DNA of 64,000 nt from Myxococcota bacterium (lineage in GTDB: Bacteria > Myxococcota_A > Bradymonadia > UBA7976 > UBA1532), in contig CAUJDF010000014.1 in assembly GCA_963169045.1 (NCBI GenBank), positions 186,001-250,000 on the forward strand, read 5' to 3'. This document shows, one piece after another, positions 9,627-17,721 of this stretch. Every line of letters starts with the position of its first letter. The stretch's first letter is position 1. The notes under the pieces are model-generated. The model was not told where the DNA came from and searched no databases. It worked only from the letters and a program-made list of their open reading frames with translations. The translations under genes and the position numbers were made by a program.

Positions 9627-10289
9627 GTGACGACCCCTCCCCTCCACGGCTGGCCGAAGCGCCTCGTGGCCGCCGGGCGGCTCACCGCGACGCAGGCCGC
9701 CGCGGCGGCGCAGGGCGACGGCTGGTGGGGCGAGCGCCTCGAGCCGTTCGTCGACGCCGACGCGCTCGCGCGCTTCATGGCCGAGGCCGCCGGCCTGCCC
9801 TACGCGGAGCCGGCGCCCCCCGACGGCGAGCTGCGGCGCCTGCTCGACGACGACTTCCCGCACGTCGCGCCGCTCCGGCTCGACGGCGGCACGCTGCACG
9901 TCGCGGTGCGCGAGCCTTACGACTACGGGCTGCTCGACCGGCTGTCGGCGTACACCGGCTGCGAGATCGCGCCCGCGATCGCCTCGTGGCGGCGCATCGC
10001 CGCCGCGCGGGAGGCGCCGCCGGAGCCGCCGGCCCCGCCGCCGCCGCGCCGCTGGCGCGTCTTCCCGGCGGCCGATCCGGCGCGCACGGCCGCCGAGGTC
10101 GTCTTCGGGGACGACGGCCTCGAGATCCGGAGCGAAGTCGCGGCGATGCGCGCGCTGCTGGCGTACGTCATCGGCGATCCGCTCGGCGTGCGCTTCGACG
10201 ACGACCGCCCGCTGCGCGGCCGGGCGGCGGCGGTCCTGGCGACGTTGCACCACGCGTACCCCGCGTACCGCGCGGAGCCGGTCGCGTGA
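9627..10289 (+). CDS. Stand-alone MshEN/GspE N-terminal-domain-like protein
   Basis: This 220-residue protein resembles the N-terminal domain of type II secretion/pilus ATPases (MshEN, GspE_N): a WPKRLVAAGRL helix, a PHVAPL-type turn, LHVAVREPYD, and a closing TGCEIAPAIAS segment. In that family the domain can bind cyclic-di-GMP, but here no ATPase follows. A Pro-rich linker leads to a C-terminal alpha/beta region (about residues 135-220). The GTG start is inferred: it is the first start after the intergenic gap and keeps the domain whole. Its stop overlaps the next GTG (GTGA), tying it to the kinase-like FHA protein. A role as a signal-binding partner is inference. Confidence 0.7.
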   Translation: MTTPPLHGWPKRLVAAGRLTATQAAAAAQGDGWWGERLEPFVDADALARFMAEAAGLPYAEPAPPDGELRRLLDDDFPHVAPLRLDGGTLHVAVREPYDYGLLDRLSAYTGCEIAPAIASWRRIAAAREAPPEPPAPPPPRRWRVFPAADPARTAAEVVFGDDGLEIRSEVAAMRALLAYVIGDPLGVRFDDDRPLRGRAAAVLATLHHAYPAYRAEPVA

Positions 10290-11500
10290 CGACGTTCGCC
10301 GCCGACGCGGCCGCACACGGCCTCGCGCTGGGCGAGCCGCTCGGCGCCGGCGGCTACGGCCGCGTCTTCGCCGTCACCTCCCAGTCGTTCGGCCGCTGCG
10401 CGCTCAAGGTGCCCGACGTCGCGCCCGCGCCGCCCGAGGAGCACCCGGACGTCGTCGCGCACGGCCACGGCCCGAACCGCATCACGCTCGTGTCGGCGAC
10501 CGGCCCGTTCGTCCTCCGCGCGCCGCGCACGATCGAGGAGGCGGCGGCCCTGCTCGACGCCGCCTGCCGCCGCCAGCGGACGCACGGCGCGCCGCTCCCC
10601 GTCCTGCACCGCGTCTACCGCCTCGGCGGCCAGCTGGCGGCGCTGATGGAGCGCATCGACGGCCCGCACCTCGGCGAGCTGCCGCCCGAGCGCGCCCGCG
10701 CGCACCTGCCCGCGCTCGCCCGGGCCGTGCGCGCGCTCCACGCCGGCTTCGGACCGCACGGCGACCTCAAGCCGGCGCACGTCCTCCTGCAGGGCGACGC
10801 GGTGCGTTTGATCGACCCGCTCGTGGGCGACGGCGCGGTCGGCTCGATCGGCTACGCGCTGCCGATGCCCGTCACCCACGGCGACACGGGGCGGCTCCGC
10901 GACCTTGTGGCGCTCGCCGCGATCGCCGCCGAGCTCCACGGGGCGCGCCTGCCGCTCGACGGGCGCGTGGTCTACCGCCTCGCCAACCGCGGGAACGGCC
11001 GCTTCGGCCGCGGCGCCGACGCGCGTGCGCTGCGCGGCGAGGTGGAGGCCGTCACCGAGGGCCTGCCGTGCGCGGCGTGGATCCGCGACGTGCTCGGCAC
11101 CGCGCTCGACCTCTTGCACGACCCGCGGCTCGGCGCGCCGGACGCTCCCTGGTGCGACGCGATGCTCGACGCGCTCGCCGGCCCCGCCGCGGTCGCCTTC
11201 ACGCTGACCGTCGTCTCCGGCCCCGACGGCCGCCCGGGCGACCGCCGGCCGTGGGTCCTGCACCCGGAACGCCCCCTCACCATCGGCCGCAACCCGGCCA
11301 TCGCCGACATCGCGCTCCCGGACCGCTCGATCGGCAGCCATCGCCCCTACCGCCTCGAGCTGCGCGGCGGCGATGTCGTCCTGCGCGGCGAGGGCGCCGC
11401 CCATCCGCCGGTCGTGCGCGGCGTCGCCGGGCCCGTCCACGTGCTGAAGGACGGCGACCTCGTCGCGCTCGGCGCCTTCGTCCTGCGCTTCGAGCGCTGA
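10286..11500 (+). CDS. Degenerate Ser/Thr kinase fused to FHA domain
   Basis: The 404-residue protein has a kinase-like fold: GAGGYGRVF glycine loop (near residue 20), a lysine in CALKVPD, and a catalytic loop HGDLKPAH (158-165). The HRD arginine is Gly, the loop Asn is His, and DFG has become IDP, so activity is doubtful: it may be a pseudokinase or an atypical kinase. The C-terminal 80 residues form an FHA domain ([16 protein letters not shown]), which binds phosphothreonine. The gene is coupled by GTGA overlap to the MshEN-like gene. The pair looks like a small signalling module whose partners are not visible here. Confidence 0.8.
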   Translation: MTTFAADAAAHGLALGEPLGAGGYGRVFAVTSQSFGRCALKVPDVAPAPPEEHPDVVAHGHGPNRITLVSATGPFVLRAPRTIEEAAALLDAACRRQRTHGAPLPVLHRVYRLGGQLAALMERIDGPHLGELPPERARAHLPALARAVRALHAGFGPHGDLKPAHVLLQGDAVRLIDPLVGDGAVGSIGYALPMPVTHGDTGRLRDLVALAAIAAELHGARLPLDGRVVYRLANRGNGRFGRGADARALRGEVEAVTEGLPCAAWIRDVLGTALDLLHDPRLGAPDAPWCDAMLDALAGPAAVAFTLTVVSGPDGRPGDRRPWVLHPERPLTIGRNPAIADIALPDRSIGSHRPYRLELRGGDVVLRGEGAAHPPVVRGVAGPVHVLKDGDLVALGAFVLRFER

Positions 11501-11612
11501 ACGGCGCCGGCCGCGGGCGCTCTTCGGGCACCTTGCAGGAAGGCGCGAGATGCGCGGTCCGGTGCGATCGGCGCGCGCCCGCCGGTCGCGGTGGGGCGCT
11601 CGCGGCCCCCGG

Positions 11613-12587
11613 TCAGTCCTCGCGGAGCTTGCGCCAGAGCGTGGTGCGGCCGATGCCGAGGATGCGCGCGGCGTCCGCCTGGCGGCCGCCGCAGGCGTCG
11701 AGGACGCGGCGCACGTGCTCGCGCTCGACCTCGGCCAGCGTGCGCAGCGGACCGTCGACCGGCGCCGGGGCCGGGTCCAGCACGTCGTCGGGCAGGTGAC
11801 CGACGTCGACCTCGGCGGCGCCCGCGAGCACGGCGCCGTGGAGCGCCGCGTTCGCCAGCTCGCGCACGTTGCCCGGCCAGCGGTGGGCCAGGAGCGCCCG
11901 CTCGGCTGCCGGCGTCATGCGGCCCGAGTGCCCCGCGCGCTCGAGGAACATGCGGACGAGCGGCAGCACGTCCGCGCGCCGCTCGCGCAGCGGCGGCACC
12001 CTCAGCGTGAACACCTTCAGCCGGTAGTAGACGTCCTCCCGGAAGCGCCGCTCGGCCACCGCCTGCGCGAGGTCCTGGTGCGTGGCGCAGATCACCCGCA
12101 CGTCGACGCGCGCCGCCCGCGACTCGCCGACGCGCCGGACCTCGCCCGACTGCAGCGCACGCAGCAGCTTCGCCTGCAGCGCGAGCGGCATCTCGGCGAT
12201 CTCGTCGAGGAAGAGCGTGCCGCCGTCGGCCTCCTCGAACAGGCCGGCGCGCGCGCCGACCGCGCCGGTGAACGCGCCGCGCGCGTGCCCGAAGAGCTCC
12301 GACTCGAGCAGCTCCGCCGGCAGCGCCGCCACGTTCACGGCCACGAACGCCTTGCCCGCGCGCGGCCCGTTGGCGTGCAGCGTGCGCGCGATCACCTCCT
12401 TGCCGGTGCCGCTCTCGCCGAGGATCACCACCGACGCGGCGGCGGCGGCGATGGCCGCCGTCCGGCGGAGCACCTCGCGCATCGCCGCGCTCTCGGCGAC
12501 CACCCGCGACGGGGTGGCCGGCTCGTCGGCGACGGGGCGCAGCTGGCAGATCTCGCAGAGGCCGTCGCAGTGCTCGTCGGGGGTCAC
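11613..12587 (-). CDS. Sigma-54 enhancer-binding activator with Cys-rich N-terminus
   Basis: The 324-residue product has an AAA+ sigma-54 activator core: Walker [15 protein letters not shown] (contacts sigma-54), Walker B FLDEIAEM, arginine finger region and a Fis-type helix-turn-helix at the end ([16 protein letters not shown]). Instead of a receiver, GAF or PAS domain, only about 35 residues precede the core, and these hold CxxxCxxC (Cys 7, 11, 14). Such a motif could bind an iron-sulfur cluster or metal and act as the sensor; that is inference. The GTG start was chosen because GGAG lies eight bases upstream; a longer start would overlap the divergent sigma-54 promoter. The obvious target is the divergent RIC gene. 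Confidence 0.9.
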   Translation of the reverse strand: MTPDEHCDGLCEICQLRPVADEPATPSRVVAESAAMREVLRRTAAIAAAAASVVILGESGTGKEVIARTLHANGPRAGKAFVAVNVAALPAELLESELFGHARGAFTGAVGARAGLFEEADGGTLFLDEIAEMPLALQAKLLRALQSGEVRRVGESRAARVDVRVICATHQDLAQAVAERRFREDVYYRLKVFTLRVPPLRERRADVLPLVRMFLERAGHSGRMTPAAERALLAHRWPGNVRELANAALHGAVLAGAAEVDVGHLPDDVLDPAPAPVDGPLRTLAEVEREHVRRVLDACGGRQADAARILGIGRTTLWRKLRED

Positions 12588-12596
12588 GTTCCGCTC

Positions 12597-12613
12597 CGTT
12601 TCGCTTTGAAACG
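12597..12613. promoter_or_regulatory. Perfect inverted repeat, putative activator binding site
   Basis: CGTTTC-GCTTT-GAAACG is a perfect 6-bp-arm dyad with a 5-bp spacer. It lies 43 bp upstream of the -24 element of the sigma-54 promoter and about 76 bp before the expected transcription start of the RIC gene. It also sits 10 bp before the GTG of the activator, touching its ribosome-binding site. That position suits an enhancer site that also allows autoregulation. The binding protein is inferred. Confidence 0.6.
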
Positions 12614-12655
12614 TACAACAGGGCACGCCGCCGGGAAATGCCGGACGGTCGACGA

Positions 12656-12671
12656 TGGCACGCGCGCTGCA
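12656..12671 (+). promoter_or_regulatory. Sigma-54 (-24/-12) promoter of the RIC gene
   Basis: TGGCACGCGCGCTGCA matches the consensus TGGCAC-N5-TTGCA at all but one base. GG and GC are exactly 10 bp apart. Transcription would begin near 12681, leaving a short leader that contains AGGAGG (12686-12691) and the ATG at 12699. A sigma-54 activator is encoded divergently and rpoN is also in this window. Confidence 0.8.
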
Positions 12672-12698
12672 CAAGTGCTCGAATCAGGAGGTTTTTCG

Positions 12699-13850
12699 AT
12701 GATCCCCGCCCTCGACCGCGGCGCCACCGTCGCCCGTATCGTCGCCGACCACCCGCAATGCGCCCGCGTGTTCACCGCGCACCACATCGACTTCTGCTGC
12801 CGCGGCAACGTCACCGTCGCGCAGGCCGCCGCCGAGCATGGCCTCGACCTCGCGGCGCTCTTCGCCGAGCTGGAAGGCGCGCTCGCCGCGCGGTCCGAGG
12901 GCCCGGACGTGGGTGCCCTGTCGACGCCCGCGCTCATCGCGCACATCGTCGACCGCCACCACGCCTACCTGCGCGAGGCCCTCCCGCGCATCGCGGCGCT
13001 CGCCCGCCAGGTGGCGCGTGTCCACGGCGCCCGCGAGCGGCGCCTCGTCGACCTGACCGGCACGCTCAAGGCGCTGCGCGACGCGCTCGAGCCGCACCTC
13101 GACGAAGAGGAGCGCGAGCTCTTTCCGCTCCTGCTCGATCCGGCCGCCGACCGCGCGCGCGTGCTGCGCCTGCTCGGCAACATGGGCGCCGAGCACCTCG
13201 CCGTGGGCCGGCAGCTCGAGCAGATCCGCGCGCTGACCGACGACTTCGCCGCCCCCGCGGACGCCTGCACGTCGTTCCGCGCGCTGTGGGACGAGCTCGC
13301 GCACCTGACGGACGACGTGCTCCGCCACGTCCACCTCGAGAACCACGTCCTGCGCCCCCGCTTCCTCGGCCCGGTGCACCGCTACATGACCGCGGACCAC
13401 GCCCGCCTCGAGGCGCTGCTCACGCAGGCGGTGGCGGATCCCGCGCGCTTCGACCACGACGCGTTCGAGCAGTTCCGCGCCGGCCTGCTGCGCCACATCG
13501 GCGTCGAGGAGAAGATCCTGCTGCGCGACGCGCGCGAGCGCCGCGGCGGCGAGCCGCTGCCGATCGCCGTCCGGCTGCGCCGCGACCACGGCGCCCTCGC
13601 CGCGCTCATGGTGCCGACGCCCGACGCGGCGCTCGTCGCCGAAGTGCGCTCCATCCTGCGCGCCCACGACCCGCTCGAGGAGGAGCCCGGCGGCCTCTAC
13701 GAGCTGTGCGACCTGCTCGCCGGCCACGAAGCGGAGCTGCTCGCCGCCCGCGCCCGCGGCGCGCCCGACGTGCCGCTCGCGCCGCACCAGGACGGCCCGC
13801 GCGTGCACCGGCGGGCGGCCACCGCGCTCGCGGCGATGGGGCGCGCCTGA
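12699..13850 (+). CDS. ric: RIC-type iron-sulfur cluster repair protein with extra hemerythrin-like domain
   Basis: The 383-residue protein starts with the ScdA_N/DUF542 domain (residues 1-50, with the conserved DFCCRG cysteines). A di-iron hemerythrin-like domain with the usual His/Glu set follows ([35 protein letters not shown]). These are the features of YtfE/ScdA/RIC proteins, which help repair iron-sulfur clusters after nitrosative or oxidative damage. Family members are usually about 220-240 residues; here a second hemerythrin-like unit follows ([31 protein letters not shown]). A strong AGGAGG precedes the ATG. Expression is likely sigma-54 dependent through the divergent activator. Confidence 0.93.
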   Translation: MIPALDRGATVARIVADHPQCARVFTAHHIDFCCRGNVTVAQAAAEHGLDLAALFAELEGALAARSEGPDVGALSTPALIAHIVDRHHAYLREALPRIAALARQVARVHGARERRLVDLTGTLKALRDALEPHLDEEERELFPLLLDPAADRARVLRLLGNMGAEHLAVGRQLEQIRALTDDFAAPADACTSFRALWDELAHLTDDVLRHVHLENHVLRPRFLGPVHRYMTADHARLEALLTQAVADPARFDHDAFEQFRAGLLRHIGVEEKILLRDARERRGGEPLPIAVRLRRDHGALAALMVPTPDAALVAEVRSILRAHDPLEEEPGGLYELCDLLAGHEAELLAARARGAPDVPLAPHQDGPRVHRRAATALAAMGRA

Positions 13851-14056
13851 CAGGGTGGTCCCCGGATCAGAGCGAGGACCTGGGCACCTTTGTCGAAGCT
13901 CTCCCCCGCCTCGGCCGAAGCCAAGGGACACGTCTCCGGTCTCCGCCCGCCACGGGACGACCGTCCTCCGCAGCGAATTCGCCACCGCGCGCCAGGTCCG
14001 CCTTCCGGCCTGTCTCACAGCCGGGCAGACTCTCGTCCCGGGCAAGGAGGTGAGAC

Positions 14057-14815
14057 ATGACATCGAAGATGGTGCTCGACCGGCAGCGCTCCGCGTCGAA
14101 GGTGATCCAGGCGGCCGAGGCGCAGTCGACCCTGGTCGCCGAACGCATGCGCCCGCTGCTCGTCGCGGCGCTCGGCGCCGACGCGGACAGGGTCGACACG
14201 GGCCTGCTGCTCCGCGCGATGGGCATCCTCGTGCGCGACGCCGCCGCGCGGCTCGTCGCGGCGGACGAGGCGCACGGGACGGAGCTCGCGGACGACGCGG
14301 CGCCGCGGGCGGAGCGCGAAGCGGCCGCCGGCGACGTGTACGCGCTGCTCATCGACCTGCGGACGTCGGTGCGGGCGGCGCTCGGCGACGCGGCGGCCGC
14401 CGAGCTGGGGTTCTCCGGGGTGACCCCGCCGGACCCGCTGGCGCTGGCCCTCCTCGGGAAGGCCGTGCTCGCGCGGCTCCCCGGCCTGCGGGGCCGGCCG
14501 TCGCGGTCGCGCGGCCTGACCTTCGACGCGGCCGCCGTCGAGCAGGCGCTCGCCGTGCCGCTCGCCCGCCTGAACGCGGCGATCGAAGCCACCGCGCGTG
14601 AGGCGAAGGAGGCCGAGGTGACGCTCACCGCGAAGCAGCGGGCGATCGACACCTACGACCGCACGTTCGCGGGCGCCGCGGCGGTGATGACGGCGCTCTT
14701 CCAGGTCGCCGGCGAGGACGAGCTCGCGGCGCGCGTCCGGCCGTCCGTCAGCCGCCCGGGGCGCACCCGCGCCGACGTGGAGTCCGACCCCGAGCCCGCC
14801 GCGCCCGTGAACTGA
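14057..14815 (+). CDS. Unknown, mostly helical cytoplasmic protein
   Basis: The 252-residue product has no signal peptide or membrane segment. It is Ala/Arg/Leu-rich and predicted by eye to be almost all helix, with a likely coiled stretch around residues 175-215 and a charged, disordered end. I do not recognise a family. AAGGAGG precedes the ATG by six bases and codon use is typical of the window, so it is very likely expressed. The 206 bp before it hold no gene, and I see no clear promoter there. It converges on the eCIS operon and the ATPase remnant, but nothing links it to them functionally. Confidence 0.75.
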   Translation: MTSKMVLDRQRSASKVIQAAEAQSTLVAERMRPLLVAALGADADRVDTGLLLRAMGILVRDAAARLVAADEAHGTELADDAAPRAEREAAAGDVYALLIDLRTSVRAALGDAAAAELGFSGVTPPDPLALALLGKAVLARLPGLRGRPSRSRGLTFDAAAVEQALAVPLARLNAAIEATAREAKEAEVTLTAKQRAIDTYDRTFAGAAAVMTALFQVAGEDELAARVRPSVSRPGRTRADVESDPEPAAPVN

Positions 14816-14829
14816 ACCCCGCCCGATCG

Positions 14830-15222
14830 CTCCATCCGCCGATTGCGCCCGCGAAATCGCCGCCCGATCGCTCCATCGCGCGATACCGCCGGTCCCGCCC
14901 GCGCATCGTCGCCACGAACACCTCGAGGCGCGCCACCTCCCCGAGCAAGGCCTCCGGACCCGGCAGCCCCTCGTCGATCGCGGTCGCCTCGGCATGCCCC
15001 GGAAGCCAGCCGGAGGCCACCGCCATGCCGACACATGCCTGCCTGGGAGGGCACGCGGCGGACCTCGAGCATGTGGAGGAAGACGAGGTCGTGGGTCGTG
15101 ACGACGACCTGCCGCGCCGTCGCGAGCTCCGCGAGCCGGGCGGCGACGACGCGCCGGCGCAGGTGGTCCATGGACGAGACGGGGTCGTCGAGGAAAGGCA
15201 ATGATGCGACCTCGATGACCCC
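14830..15222 (-). pseudogene. Remnant of an AAA-family (DNA repair-type) ATPase
   Basis: One frame encodes the C-terminal ATPase signature FLDDPVSSMDHLRRR (Walker B and D-loop), then RQVVVTTHDLVFLHML (H-loop histidine). These are typical of large SMC/RecF-like ATPases of defence and repair systems. The frame is then lost and a second frame continues (ALLGEVARLEVFVATMRGRD). No Walker A or N-terminal part is present upstream, so this is a 3' fragment with at least one frameshift. It ends just before the last eCIS gene. This also explains most of the 440-bp stretch between 14816 and 15255 that lacks an intact gene. Confidence 0.65.
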
Positions 15223-15255
15223 ATTTCCGGACGGGCGGCTACGCCGCCGCCCGCG

Positions 15256-16824
<1,569 letters not shown>

Positions 16825-16827
16825 GGC

Positions 16828-17718
16828 TCACTCGCCCTGGTTCTCGGGGGTTGCGGACTCGTCGACCACACGCGCGTCACCCACGCCCACGCGCCCCAGC
16901 CCGACGACGAAGGCTTCGAGCTGCTTGTTGCTCTTCACGGCCTCGAACGTCAGGTGGTACGCGGTGTGCGCCGGCTTTTCCATGCGAATGATGTCGTGGA
17001 TCTTCAAGATGGTCTCGTCGCTGGCGTCCTTGAAGGCCGCGGGGATCTCGATCATGAAGCAGTGCGCCAGGTTCACCGGCGACAGCACGATCGAGTCGAG
17101 GCCGATGCGCACGCCGCCCACGCGGAAGCCCTTGTAGGGCCACTTGTTCTCGTAGATGCGCGGCTCGACGCCGGTGAACAGCGACAAGAAGAGCTTCAGG
17201 CCGCGCACGGTGCCGCGGTAGCCGTACAGCTCGACCGCCTGGCGGATGAGCTTGCGCTTCTTCTCCTCGGGCCACTCCTGGTCGATGGCCAGCGCCACCC
17301 ACCCGGCCAGCCACGGCAGGAACTCCTTCGGCGTCTCGAGCGGATCGAAGTAGCGGTGGATGTGGCCGATCCGCCGCTCGAGGTCCGCGAAGACGTGGTC
17401 GAAGATCCACAGGAAGTCGCGGAGATAGTGGAGCCCGGGCCGGTCGGACTTCTGGAAGACCTGCGGCAGGTGGTGCAGCAGGCTGCGCCGACAGACGGTC
17501 AGCGTGATGACCTCGTCGACGGCGACGAGGGCGCCGGGCGGCGGGTCCTGCGCGATGACCTCGTCCTCGGGTCGGTAGTCCTCCTCGTAGCGGAGGCGGA
17601 TGCCGCGCTCGGGGAAATCGACGTTGCGGAGCATCAACGCCGCGTTCTCGAGCAGGATGCCCTTGACCTCGGGCATGCGGATCGTGCGCGCGACGATCGG
17701 GCGGGGCTGGGCGACCAT
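16828..17718 (-). CDS. gpI/gp6-like baseplate protein with N-terminal PASTA-like domain
   Basis: The 296-residue protein corresponds to the phage P2 gpI tail family (Afp12 position), a baseplate wedge component. The characteristic part is residues 80-200: HLPQVF, FLDPLETPKEFLPWLAGWVAL-type helices, then KRKLIRQAVELYGYRGTV. The first 75 residues form a PASTA-like repeat (MPEVKGILLENAALML ... AQDPPPGALVAVDEVITLTV), usually found on cell-wall proteins and kinases and unusual on a baseplate subunit. It lies three bases after the gpJ gene. The C-terminal 25 residues look flexible. Confidence 0.9.
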   Translation of the reverse strand: MVAQPRPIVARTIRMPEVKGILLENAALMLRNVDFPERGIRLRYEEDYRPEDEVIAQDPPPGALVAVDEVITLTVCRRSLLHHLPQVFQKSDRPGLHYLRDFLWIFDHVFADLERRIGHIHRYFDPLETPKEFLPWLAGWVALAIDQEWPEEKKRKLIRQAVELYGYRGTVRGLKLFLSLFTGVEPRIYENKWPYKGFRVGGVRIGLDSIVLSPVNLAHCFMIEIPAAFKDASDETILKIHDIIRMEKPAHTAYHLTFEAVKSNKQLEAFVVGLGRVGVGDARVVDESATPENQGE

Positions 17719-17721
17719 GGG

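Noticed and set aside
12588-12674. Longer N-terminus for the sigma-54 activator starting at 12674
   Set aside because: It would place coding sequence over the sigma-54 promoter and the dyad. GTG at 12587 has a good ribosome site.
13851-14056. Possible RNA gene or riboswitch in the gap before the helical protein
   Set aside because: No stable conserved fold, promoter or terminator pattern could be recognised.
14820-14880. Short direct repeat GATCGCTCCATC (two copies) as attachment site
   Set aside because: The copies are only about 40 bp apart, with no integrase or tRNA nearby, and lie in the relic ATPase.
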